64,000 nt of DNA, taken from positions 1-64,000 of IMG/VR virus record IMGVR_UViG_3300042691_019112; one strand, given 5' to 3'. Made by a program: the position numbers and the translations under genes. The notes beneath the pieces are model-generated. The model saw only the letters and a list, made by a program, of their open reading frames with translations, was not told the DNA's origin and made no database searches. This DNA is from a virus. Below, one piece after another: positions 22,645-29,882 of this stretch (position 1 is its first letter; every line of letters begins with the position of its first letter).

Positions 22645-22983
22645 TTAAATATCCGTATTGCCAATTCCTAACAAATCGACAAGGTCAAACATTTCACTAC
22701 TACCCCACTCATTGACAATATTAAACTGCCATTCATTATCATAAAGCTGCTCTTGCATTTCAGCATCTTTTACTTTTACTCCCCACCAATTACCATCTGA
22801 TGCCAATGTTAGAATATCGCTATTCTTTTGAATAGTCAGTATCTTATCACGAAACGACATTTTATTAAATCGTTCTGCCATTTGACGATACTGCTCCAAA
22901 GAAAAACTACGCCTAACATCGGTTTGGCAAGATTGGGATTTTTGTTCTGAATTGTTCATTTTATCTAAATTGCTAATTTTCAT
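22645..22983 (-). CDS. AT-rich hypothetical gene in a cassette-like context, 112 aa
   Basis: Acidic, aromatic-rich C-terminal part (ASDGNWWGVKVKD, WGSSEMFDLVDLLGIGN), no family recognised. The CCGATGTTAGGCG core (22910-22922) is inside the frame and codes for TDVRR. The cassette's own start may be the ATG at 22881 (MAERFNKMSF, 78 aa), making the first 34 residues a fusion with pre-existing sequence. Markedly more AT-rich than its neighbours. Confidence 0.6.
   Translation of the reverse strand: MKISNLDKMNNSEQKSQSCQTDVRRSFSLEQYRQMAERFNKMSFRDKILTIQKNSDILTLASDGNWWGVKVKDAEMQEQLYDNEWQFNIVNEWGSSEMFDLVDLLGIGNTDI
22910..22922 (-). repeat. Cassette core (CCGATGTTAGGCG on the minus strand)
   Basis: Identical over 13 bp to 1738-1750 in the first cassette. 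The sequence beyond it on the minus strand (CCCAATCTTGCCAAA) also resembles the right arm there (CCCCACTTGCACAAA), but no matching left arm was found. Confidence 0.55.
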
Positions 22984-22999
22984 ATTAAGTGTTCGTTTT

Positions 23000-23329
23000 T
23001 TAGGTAGGGTTATTTTGAGTTAGTTTCTCCCAAAGTTTATCTGTTAACGCTTCGACTGTCTCCTTCATAGCGTTATTGCTTGTAAAGACCCCGACAAAGA
23101 CTGTCTTGGACTTCTTTGTAGGCTTTACCCAAATAGGTATGTTCACTTGGATAAACTGCGCTAATTGCTCCTTATCGGTAAAAAGAGGAGGGGTTACAGG
23201 TTGGCGCAACGCTATTTCAAGCCCATCAATGACGTTTTGTGTAGTATGGGCGTATTTGTCTTCTTGCGCCCTTTTTAGCTGGTCAAGTGCTTCATCGAAC
23301 AGCTTTCGGCTTATTGTTATCGTTTGCAT
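23000..23329 (-). CDS. Hypothetical protein, 109 aa
   Basis: Start MQTITISRKLFDEALDQLKR at 23329 avoids running through the upstream gene. Alpha/beta; no family recognised. Confidence 0.6.
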   Translation of the reverse strand: MQTITISRKLFDEALDQLKRAQEDKYAHTTQNVIDGLEIALRQPVTPPLFTDKEQLAQFIQVNIPIWVKPTKKSKTVFVGVFTSNNAMKETVEALTDKLWEKLTQNNPT

Positions 23330-23342
23330 TGGAATTACGTAA

Positions 23343-23630
23343 CTACCTTTTGCACTCTTGAGGTATCGCAATACCATCGATATACCACCCAGCGTCAGGG
23401 AAGGGTAATATAGCGTGCCATAAAACCTTTCCATCAATGAACCACACATTACCATACAAATCTTCTTCCTCCTCGTCGTAGTCGAAGTCTATCTCCTTCA
23501 AGAAGTCGCTAAACTCCTTCTTGGTGTAGCCTTCCTTGAGTATGTAGGAAGCGTTGTTGTACTCAATCTTGGCGCACCTAACGTCTGGGCGACCTTCCAA
23601 CGCCTCTATCAGCTCCATCTTAGCGTTCAT
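23343..23630 (-). CDS. Hypothetical protein, 95 aa
   Basis: Acidic centre (EIDFDYDEEEEDLYG) and a Trp/Pro-containing C-terminus. Overlaps the upstream gene by 4 nt. No family recognised. Confidence 0.6.
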   Translation of the reverse strand: MNAKMELIEALEGRPDVRCAKIEYNNASYILKEGYTKKEFSDFLKEIDFDYDEEEEDLYGNVWFIDGKVLWHAILPFPDAGWYIDGIAIPQECKR

Positions 23631-23887
23631 ACCTGCTGTTTTTTAATCTCCCCAATAGCTTGAAGGTGGTGTATCCTAACAAGCTCGTCGGACACTTTCA
23701 GCATGAAGCCCGAAGCAACATCGTTGTCGCAGTACTCCGAAAGCGAAATATCCTTAACCGACAAGCCTCTAACGTCAAGTTCCTCATGCAAAGCCTTAGC
23801 CTCTAAGCGGATAGCGTTGACCTCTTCTTCCAATGCAAGCAGCCTGTCTATGACAGCTACGTACCTCTGTTTTTGCGCGGTGTTCAT
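23627..23887 (-). CDS. Hypothetical protein, 86 aa
   Basis: Helical N-terminus with heptad-like Leu/Ile (VIDRLLALEEEVNAIRLEAK). A TACATTTG box lies 5 nt upstream of the ATG, so it probably leads the short operon down to 23000. No family recognised. Confidence 0.65.
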   Translation of the reverse strand: MNTAQKQRYVAVIDRLLALEEEVNAIRLEAKALHEELDVRGLSVKDISLSEYCDNDVASGFMLKVSDELVRIHHLQAIGEIKKQQV

Positions 23888-23892
23888 GTAGG

Positions 23893-23900
23893 CAAATGTA
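23893..23900 (-). promoter_or_regulatory. TAnnTTTG promoter-like box (TACATTTG)
   Basis: Minus-strand TACATTTG 5 nt before the ATG at 23887. Confidence 0.55.
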
Positions 23901-23933
23901 GTTTACGGCTAAATATCAGATAGTTAAACAATG

Positions 23934-24788
23934 CTAAATATCCATTAATTGGCTCAAAGCATACCTACAACCGGACAATATCTCATTCCTATATTTTGAC
24001 ACTAAGGCCATTTTTGCTTTAACCACAGCCTTGTGATACATCTTCTGATGAACCTCTGGCATCCTATCTATTTCCTCTTTTTTATACATCCCTCTTTCTA
24101 TGATTTCATTTAAGGCTTTCTTAGCCTTGTTTTCTTCTCGGCTAAGGTCTATACCCATAGATTGCAAGATGTCTAAGCAAGCGGCCTTTTTGGCGGATAA
24201 AATCTCATTTTCAGGCGGAGCGATATACCCACGTTTGTATGCTTCGTTGTACGTGTATAGCAAAAGCCCTTCAATACCCTCTTTCAGGGCGGAGTTGTAG
24301 AATGTTTTTCCATAGAAGTCTTGCTTCTCAAGTTCGGTCAAAGCATAGATCATCGACTTGAGGTTGGCGATAGTCCGCTCCTCTTTGCTCATAACCTGCT
24401 CTTGCTTTTGCTTAAACTCTGCTTGTACGGCTTCGTTTCTTTCGTAGCAAGTGCTGTAAGCGAGAATCCATTGCAGTAGGAGTTTCATGTTGAAGCTGAT
24501 GTATTCACCAAACTTCCCAGCACGTCCTTCCTGAAAGACTATGATAAGTTCATTGGCTTTCATGTGTGGGTAGTTTCGTTTTATTTCAGGCACTACCATC
24601 CCAACAGCAACTCTCATGGCTTCAAGTTCTGTTTCTTGACCGCAGAATAGGTTTGTTTTAGCCCATTCTTTGATGATTAGGTCTTCCATTTTGGAAGGTT
24701 CTGCTTCTCTGATGGAAGCACCGCGTCGCATTTCGGTTATCTGCTCTGTTAGCGACTTGTTTACGATTGTGGAGAGTTTATTTTCCAT
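23934..24788 (-). CDS. Hypothetical replication-associated protein, 284 aa
   Basis: Mostly helical; MRVAVGMVVPEIKRNYPHMK and KFGEYISFNMKLLLQWILAY are distinctive but not assigned to a family I can name. It overlaps the end of the Lin1244-type gene by 11 nt, and such pairs are frequent in Bacteroidota mobile elements, so a role in replication initiation or helicase loading is plausible but unproven. Confidence 0.7.
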   Translation of the reverse strand: MENKLSTIVNKSLTEQITEMRRGASIREAEPSKMEDLIIKEWAKTNLFCGQETELEAMRVAVGMVVPEIKRNYPHMKANELIIVFQEGRAGKFGEYISFNMKLLLQWILAYSTCYERNEAVQAEFKQKQEQVMSKEERTIANLKSMIYALTELEKQDFYGKTFYNSALKEGIEGLLLYTYNEAYKRGYIAPPENEILSAKKAACLDILQSMGIDLSREENKAKKALNEIIERGMYKKEEIDRMPEVHQKMYHKAVVKAKMALVSKYRNEILSGCRYALSQLMDI

Positions 24789-25677
24789 CTTGCTCTTTGA
24801 TGATTTGTAGGTAGTTGAGGACGGCTTTGCCTTGCTTGCTTATTTTGGGCTTATCGAAGTTGATGTACTCGGATTTTTTGAGGCTTTTGCAATAGGCGGA
24901 GAAGTGGGAGTGAAGTCCAGGCCATGTGGTGTGGTAGAACTGGCAGTTGGTTATGAAAAACTTTTGAAAGGCATCAAGCACGATGTGTTCTTCAAGCCAT
25001 ACCTGCATCATGCAGAACTTGTGGACGTTTCGGTTTATCCACGTGTGCAGTTTCTCGTCCTCGATAGATTCAAATTTCTCACCACCAATCCAAAAGCCTT
25101 CGGGCTTAGTTCGGCTCGAATTTTTTTTCGAGGCCGTAATAGTAGAATGTTTAATTACTGGAGTAGTAGAATTATTATTAGACTGTTTATCTAATGGAGT
25201 ATTATCTGCATTCTTTTTCTCTATTTCTCCCTCTCTTTCTTCTTCTATTTCTATTTCTATTTCTATTTCTTTCTTCTGCCCGAGTAGCTGGGTAGGTAGC
25301 TGGGTAGGTAGCTGGGTAGGTAGCTGGTCTTTACTCGCAGCAGCCTCTTTTGCTCCTTCGCTTCTCGTAACATATTGTTTTACAGATTCATCAAGCCATT
25401 CACTTGAAACAAAGCCTGAACGAGAAATGGTAAACATTCCACTTTCGTGTAAAATGTAATGCAGCATTTCTTCATTATCCGTGACGCATCTATAACAAAA
25501 CTTTGACAAGATTTCGACATTAGACTTAAAGCCTTCTTGTCGTGATAAAAATGCCAACATTTTCATGGTAACGCCTATCCCTTCGTTAGGATAATGAATG
25601 TCGATGGTTTGCCAAACTTGCTCTGAATCAAAGTTGCTTGACACCTTAAACCACGGTATTGCTTTCTTAGAAGCCAT
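24778..25677 (-). CDS. Lin1244/Lin1753-type replication protein
   Basis: 299 aa. The N-terminal 80-90 residues (KKAIPWFKVSSNFDSEQVWQ to YILHESGMFTISRSGFVSSE) match the Lin1244/Lin1753-like winged-helix domain found in phage and plasmid replication proteins. A low-complexity linker follows (repeated TQLP and EI units, then acidic Asn/Thr-rich), and a C-terminal domain with LHSHFSAYCKSLKKSE. The ATG at 25677 is chosen over a longer frame that would cover the leader hairpin. Confidence 0.75.
   Translation of the reverse strand: MASKKAIPWFKVSSNFDSEQVWQTIDIHYPNEGIGVTMKMLAFLSRQEGFKSNVEILSKFCYRCVTDNEEMLHYILHESGMFTISRSGFVSSEWLDESVKQYVTRSEGAKEAAASKDQLPTQLPTQLPTQLLGQKKEIEIEIEIEEEREGEIEKKNADNTPLDKQSNNNSTTPVIKHSTITASKKNSSRTKPEGFWIGGEKFESIEDEKLHTWINRNVHKFCMMQVWLEEHIVLDAFQKFFITNCQFYHTTWPGLHSHFSAYCKSLKKSEYINFDKPKISKQGKAVLNYLQIIKEQDGK
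25243..25327. repeat. Microsatellite-like repeats inside the replication gene
   Basis: About 3.5 copies of a 12-bp unit (TAGCTGGGTAGG, coding TQLP) at 25285-25327 and a 6-bp unit (coding EI) at about 25243-25270. Both unit lengths are multiples of three, so copy-number change would alter linker length without a frameshift. Confidence 0.75.
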
Positions 25678-25694
25678 GATTATTAAAAACCAAA

Positions 25695-25734
25695 AACCCC
25701 GAACATAGGTGGTAGCAGTCACCTATGACGGGGT
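25695..25734 (-). terminator. Leader terminator/attenuator before the replication gene
   Basis: ACCCCG-(A)-CATAGGTG...CACCTATG-(A)-CGGGGT forms about 14 bp; on the minus strand TTTTTGGTTTTT follows directly, 18 nt before the ATG at 25677. Because all genes to the right read the other way, the only transcript it can stop is the replication gene's own leader. Confidence 0.6.
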
Positions 25735-25790
25735 ATGGTGTTTGGATTGTATCCAATTTCTTATCGCCTGCTACAACGATTTTCACGTAG

Positions 25791-25798
25791 CAAACTTA
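25791..25798 (-). promoter_or_regulatory. TAnnTTTG promoter-like box (TAAGTTTG)
   Basis: Minus-strand TAAGTTTG about 113 nt upstream of the replication gene; a transcript from here would include the leader hairpin. Confidence 0.45.
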
Positions 25799-25939
25799 TA
25801 ATCTTTTTTTACTTGCGTCACGCATTGCGAAAAAAAAGTTGCGTGCCGCTTGTGTCTTACCACACCGCTAAAGTAGTTGTAGCCTACGAAGTCCTGCCAC
25901 ACTTAACATAGTTTTGCATTTTGCTATCAACCCACAACA

Positions 25940-25947
25940 TAGATTTG
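25940..25947 (+). promoter_or_regulatory. TAnnTTTG promoter-like box (TAGATTTG)
   Basis: TAGATTTG 5 nt before the ATG at 25953; TTG triplets lie 16 and 23 nt upstream. Predicted start of the methyltransferase operon. Confidence 0.6.
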
Positions 25948-25952
25948 TGGCC

Positions 25953-26216
25953 ATGAAAAATCAGCTTTTAGACGACATAGACAAGGCCAAAGCGGAAGGT
26001 AAGATTACCATCATGACGGCCACCGACATCCGTACCTACGACATAGCGGACTTCATCAAGCAGCCTACAAGCGGCATCCTGTACGACCTTAACCGCGACT
26101 ACGCCACAGCAGCGCACCGCATCACACAAGGCGACGTAAGAGGCGTGAACGACTACGCCACAGCCGTAACCATCGAAGCACTCAAAGCAAGGATAGCCGA
26201 ACTCGAAAAACAGTAG
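25953..26216 (+). CDS. Hypothetical protein, 87 aa
   Basis: Begins MKNQLLDDIDKAKAEGKITI; helical with a short beta hairpin. First gene of a plus-strand operon, 2 bp before the next. No family recognised. Confidence 0.65.
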   Translation: MKNQLLDDIDKAKAEGKITIMTATDIRTYDIADFIKQPTSGILYDLNRDYATAAHRITQGDVRGVNDYATAVTIEALKARIAELEKQ

Positions 26217-26218
26217 CC

Positions 26219-26590
26219 ATGAGTAACAAGCACGACTTCCCTCTATCTACTCGCTCAACACAGCGAAGCGCAATAATTGAAATAGAGCCTGTTATACGCA
26301 AGCTATCCCAAGCGTCTTCCGTATGCTGCCTTGAATGCACTCAAAAGCCCTCACATAGGTTCATAGAGATGTACTACATGGGTATAATGGTATTCAAAGG
26401 TGAAGTCAAGCAGACAACCACCCTGCCTAACGGCAACTACCTTGTGGCCATGAAGGTCATCACCAAACCCAATATGTCCATGCACGTACACCAAGTGAGA
26501 AAGACAAGTGTAGGCACTGCACAGAAACGGTTTCTCGTATGGAATGGATTTCGCCTTGACTACACCACCTACAAAAGAGTGAAGCCATGA
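26219..26590 (+). CDS. Hypothetical protein, 123 aa
   Basis: Central CCLECTQKPSHRF has three Cys and a His; the rest is beta-rich. Overlaps the next gene by 4 nt. No family recognised. Confidence 0.6.
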   Translation: MSNKHDFPLSTRSTQRSAIIEIEPVIRKLSQASSVCCLECTQKPSHRFIEMYYMGIMVFKGEVKQTTTLPNGNYLVAMKVITKPNMSMHVHQVRKTSVGTAQKRFLVWNGFRLDYTTYKRVKP

Positions 26591-26844
26591 GCAACCTATT
26601 CAAGCTATTCACTACGGCCTTCTTTCAGGTGTTCTTCGTAGCAGGTAGTACCGCCTGTATCGCACACAAGCACTATGTAGGCACAGCCATAACAGGCTTC
26701 GCTATATCCTATATCTGGACATTCAACGTCCGTCGTATTGCCGCTTCTACACTTCCGGAAAGAATAGCCTACGCATCTGGTGCTGCCACAGGTAGCGTTA
26801 TAGGCATGGCGTTATCCACAACCATACTAAAACTGTTAGCATGA
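26587..26844 (+). CDS. Small membrane protein, 85 aa
   Basis: Hydrophobic segments at about 8-27, 32-46 and 62-84, with a charged NVRRIAASTLPERIAY loop. The layout resembles small phage membrane proteins with the FxISxxWxxNVRR motif. Role unknown. Confidence 0.65.
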   Translation: MSNLFKLFTTAFFQVFFVAGSTACIAHKHYVGTAITGFAISYIWTFNVRRIAASTLPERIAYASGAATGSVIGMALSTTILKLLA

Positions 26845-27056
26845 GCCTACCCATGAGAACGCGGTGCTTGCTAAAAATCCACTACCTCAAAGAAGATAGG
26901 GTAGTCACCGTTCCCGATTACAGTTGGCATAGCAACTGCAACACCCTCAAGAAAGCCCAATCCTTAGCTAATGGCATAAGGCAGATGGCTGTCATCTACG
27001 TCACCGCTAAAGGCCACGAACCCTTCACCCTAAAAACACTATGTCAACCCAAGTAA
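26841..27056 (+). CDS. Hypothetical protein, 71 aa
   Basis: Overlaps both neighbours (4 nt and 16 nt). Basic, beta-rich. No family recognised. Confidence 0.55.
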   Translation: MSLPMRTRCLLKIHYLKEDRVVTVPDYSWHSNCNTLKKAQSLANGIRQMAVIYVTAKGHEPFTLKTLCQPK

Positions 27057-27421
27057 CCCCACACGAATTTAGAGCATGGACAGGTCAACACATGGCCTAC
27101 CAAGGCGAACCCGACCTCGAAACACTATCATCCTTCATGCACCACTACTCAAACTGTCCGCTCATGCTCTTTACAGGCAGCGTTGACAGCACCGGAAGGA
27201 AAGTGTATGAAGGCGACATCGTGCGAATGTGGATAGAAGATATGACCGAAGATGCAAAAGGCTTCTGGTGGATAGCGGAAGTAGCCTACGAGAAGTCGGC
27301 ATTCAGGCTTAAACAGGTAGGCTTCGACTACATCAACGAGGACGCTATGCTCGTCCATGAGCTTATCGAACATTGCGAAGTAATAGGCAACATCTACGAA
27401 CCAAACAATGAAGGTAATTAG
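27041..27421 (+). CDS. YopX family protein, second copy
   Basis: FRAWTGQHMAYQGEPDLETL, then GRKVYEGDIVRMWIED and EVIGNIYEPNNEGN give the YopX pattern, divergent from the 2536 protein. It overlaps the C5 methyltransferase start by 14 nt. Role unknown. Confidence 0.8.
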   Translation: MSTQVTPHEFRAWTGQHMAYQGEPDLETLSSFMHHYSNCPLMLFTGSVDSTGRKVYEGDIVRMWIEDMTEDAKGFWWIAEVAYEKSAFRLKQVGFDYINEDAMLVHELIEHCEVIGNIYEPNNEGN

Positions 27422-28448
27422 CCTATTCAGTGGTATAGGCGGCTTTGAAACTGCTGCCGAATGGATGGGATGGACAAACGTTGTTTCGTGCGAAATAAAC
27501 GAGTTTGGAAATCACGTACTTCAATACTACTGGCCTAACGCTTACCATCATTCGGACATTCATACTCTAACAGGAAATTTAATCAATGAGCAAGCAGAAA
27601 AAAAATTTGGTGAAAATTGGAGAGCAGGGGGGGTTATTCTCACAGGAGGCTTTCCATGCCAGCCGTTCAGCCTTGCAGGGCAAAGAAAAGGGACAGACGA
27701 TAACCGATACCTCTGGCCGGAAATGCTTAGAGTCATTCGGGAAGTTCAGCCGGATTACGTCGTGGCAGAAAATGTTTTCGGAATCCTTAATCTCGATGGA
27801 GGGGTGGTTTTCGAGCAAGTGTGTGTTGACTTGGAAACTTCGGGCTACGAAGTTCAAACGTATGTACTTCCAGCTTGCGGTGTCAACGCTCCGCACAGAA
27901 GGGATAGAGTTTGGTTTGTTGCCTACCGTAACATCGATGGACAGCACGGGAGCAACAGCCAACATGAAGTCAACGCAAGTGAAGGAAGGGTCAATGCACA
28001 GCGTGACACTTGCGAGAGCCTTAAGCATGAACCTACTTCCAACGCCAAGAGCGAACAAGGTCAATCAATGCGACTTAAACAGCGAGAATTTAGCAAGCCG
28101 GAACAAGGGAAATTTGGAGGAAACAATAGCGAAAATGGTTGTAAGCGGACTACTACCAACGCCAGCGACCAGGGATTACAAGGGGTCACGGTCAACAGAA
28201 GCGTTAGAAGAAGCAGGAAGGAATCATACCAACAGCCTACCGGATTATTTCATCCAAACTGGGAAAAGTTCCCAACTCAATCCCCTGTTTGTAACGGAAC
28301 TAATGGGGTTTCCTCCGAACTATCTTCTATTACCCTTTCTAAATGGCGAAGAGAAGCCATAAAGGCAATGGGTAATGCAATCGTCCCACAAGTAGCATTT
28401 CAAATTTTCAAAGCAATACAACAAACTCATGACCAAAGACCAATTTGA
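27408..28448 (+). CDS. dcm: C5-cytosine DNA methyltransferase
   Basis: Transfers methyl from SAM to cytosine C5. Motif I FSGIGGFE (7-14), motif IV GGFPCQPFS with catalytic Cys84, motif VI ENV (121-123), motif VIII APHRRDRVW (161-169) and motif X KAMGNAIVPQVA near the end are present. The stretch between about 172 and 300, where target recognition should lie, is low-complexity (Ser, Asn, Gln, Arg); in this interval a second frame looks more protein-like. No cognate restriction enzyme is visible, so host-restriction evasion is the likely role. Confidence 0.92.
   Translation: MKVISLFSGIGGFETAAEWMGWTNVVSCEINEFGNHVLQYYWPNAYHHSDIHTLTGNLINEQAEKKFGENWRAGGVILTGGFPCQPFSLAGQRKGTDDNRYLWPEMLRVIREVQPDYVVAENVFGILNLDGGVVFEQVCVDLETSGYEVQTYVLPACGVNAPHRRDRVWFVAYRNIDGQHGSNSQHEVNASEGRVNAQRDTCESLKHEPTSNAKSEQGQSMRLKQREFSKPEQGKFGGNNSENGCKRTTTNASDQGLQGVTVNRSVRRSRKESYQQPTGLFHPNWEKFPTQSPVCNGTNGVSSELSSITLSKWRREAIKAMGNAIVPQVAFQIFKAIQQTHDQRPI
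27586..28362 (+). CDS. Overprinted ORF within the C5 methyltransferase gene, 258 aa
   Basis: A 777-bp open frame lies wholly inside the methyltransferase gene in another frame. It encodes LTWKLRATKFKRMYFQL, two LLPTP motifs (LLPTPRA, LLPTPATRDYKG) and LNPLFVTELMGFPPNYLLLP, a pattern I know from phage proteins linked to C5 methyltransferases (LNPxFVEWLMGFP). Its C-terminal half looks better conserved in type than the overlapping methyltransferase frame. Function unknown; it may help target recognition. Expression is unproven. Confidence 0.6.
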   Translation: MSKQKKNLVKIGEQGGLFSQEAFHASRSALQGKEKGQTITDTSGRKCLESFGKFSRITSWQKMFSESLISMEGWFSSKCVLTWKLRATKFKRMYFQLAVSTLRTEGIEFGLLPTVTSMDSTGATANMKSTQVKEGSMHSVTLARALSMNLLPTPRANKVNQCDLNSENLASRNKGNLEETIAKMVVSGLLPTPATRDYKGSRSTEALEEAGRNHTNSLPDYFIQTGKSSQLNPLFVTELMGFPPNYLLLPFLNGEEKP

Positions 28449-29169
28449 GGATTTAGTGAAAGCCCAAGACGGCAAACTCACATGGCGGTTAGCATCAGAG
28501 ATAATACGCAATGTAGGCGTAAAAACCCTGCATAAAAACATCGGCATCGAAGCCATATATCTCATAAGCTACACCAACGCCTCTACATCAGTAAGCCACA
28601 ACAGCTTCTACTCCCCCTTCCGTAGTGCCTTCAAGAAAGCAAGGCTATTCACCACATTCAAAAGACCTAAGCTCAACCGCTTCAAAGGCCAAAGCGACGA
28701 CGAACTACCCAAGTATGGCCTTCGCATGAGCCAAGAAGAGCTTGTGGCCTTCATTCAAAAGCACCGCGTTAACAAGGTTACATACAAGGATATTGCAGCC
28801 ATGCTCAACATCTCGTCCGCCAGCCTATACCGTTATTCAGGCGGCTACTCCGACGGTATCAAGCACCTGCGTAACCAGCATTACAAGTCGCCTAACGTAC
28901 CGCGAAAGTTCGACAACTCGATTGTACGACATAGGGTGGAGAAGCCCGAATGTGAGGCTTTGCGCTTGTATAAGGATAAGTTTATGTCGGATATACCCAA
29001 CATTACGGAAGCAGATGTGGCCTTCATCAAAGCACGATACAGGGCGCATTTGACAGGCGACTTTAGGGATTTGCCACGTCACTACCAGCATCGTAGGCGC
29101 GTGGAGCTTAACTGCAATAAACTCGGTTGGACTGAACCTGTACGATACGAATGGCAGAAAGCAGTATGA
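28429..29169 (+). CDS. Hypothetical DNA-binding-like protein, 246 aa
   Basis: A helix-turn-helix-like segment VTYKDIAAMLNISSASLYRY lies at about residues 117-136, and the protein is basic. It overlaps the preceding and following methyltransferase genes by about 20 nt each. Could be a regulator or a homing-type accessory; no nuclease motif seen. Confidence 0.6.
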   Translation: MTKDQFEDLVKAQDGKLTWRLASEIIRNVGVKTLHKNIGIEAIYLISYTNASTSVSHNSFYSPFRSAFKKARLFTTFKRPKLNRFKGQSDDELPKYGLRMSQEELVAFIQKHRVNKVTYKDIAAMLNISSASLYRYSGGYSDGIKHLRNQHYKSPNVPRKFDNSIVRHRVEKPECEALRLYKDKFMSDIPNITEADVAFIKARYRAHLTGDFRDLPRHYQHRRRVELNCNKLGWTEPVRYEWQKAV

Positions 29170-29843
29170 TAACAGGCTACAAGGACAAGCACGAATATAC
29201 CGATGAGCGCGGGATTCATTCCGTTGTTTACCTCATGGACTGCATGGATTTAATGCAGCAATTGCCCGATAAATCAATCCAGCTTGCTTGCGTTGACCCT
29301 CCTTATGGGATTGGGGTTAATATATCAATGGGAAGAAGAAAGGGTGATAAAAAAAGCGATTACCATAAATTTTACGGTAAAGATTTAAGCATACCGCCAA
29401 AAGAGTATTTTGATTTTTTAAAGAAAGTTTCTGTTAATCAGATTGTTTGGGGTGGTAATTATATGACAGAATATCTTCCACCTTCATCATGCTGGCTTTT
29501 GTGGGATAAATTATTTTCTGAAGATGTAACCTTTGCTCAATTTGAATTAGCATGGACTTCTTTTGATTCAAGCGCAAAAAAATTCGACAAGCACCCTGCA
29601 GAAGCTAACCGCATTCACCCAACCCAAAAACCGACCGGTCTTTATAATTGGATTTTTGCACGATACGCAAAAGAAGGCGATACCATCTTAGACACTCACT
29701 TAGGTAGTGGCTCCAGCCGCATTTCAGCCGCTAAGGCAGGACTTCCGTTTATAGGTTGTGAATTGGATAGCGAGTATTTCTACCAGCATTGCAAGCGATT
29801 TGACGCATTCACAGCGCAAAAAACGATACTATTCCCAAAGTAA
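29151..29843 (+). CDS. DNA N6-adenine/N4-cytosine methyltransferase
   Basis: Motif IV DPPYGIG (49-55) precedes HPTQKP and motif I DTHLGSGSS, the order of the beta class of amino-methyltransferases, followed by GCELDSEYF. 230 aa, a compact enzyme with little room for a target-recognition domain. The middle (29330-29620) is AT-richer than the ends. Last gene of the operon; probably protects phage DNA. Confidence 0.9.
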   Translation: MAESSMITGYKDKHEYTDERGIHSVVYLMDCMDLMQQLPDKSIQLACVDPPYGIGVNISMGRRKGDKKSDYHKFYGKDLSIPPKEYFDFLKKVSVNQIVWGGNYMTEYLPPSSCWLLWDKLFSEDVTFAQFELAWTSFDSSAKKFDKHPAEANRIHPTQKPTGLYNWIFARYAKEGDTILDTHLGSGSSRISAAKAGLPFIGCELDSEYFYQHCKRFDAFTAQKTILFPK

Positions 29844-29851
29844 AAACAAGA

Positions 29852-29877
29852 AAGCCACCCCGATAAAGAGGTGGCTT
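29852..29877. terminator. Bidirectional terminator between convergent operons
   Basis: AAGCCACC pairs with GGTGGCTT around a 10-nt loop; T-rich on the plus-strand side (CTTTGTT) and TTTCTTGTTTTT on the minus strand. Confidence 0.8.
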
Positions 29878-29882
29878 CTTTG

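Noticed and set aside
27534-27540. GCCTAAC in the C5 methyltransferase gene
   Set aside because: Part of the ordinary coding sequence (WPNAYH) with no inverted partner nearby.
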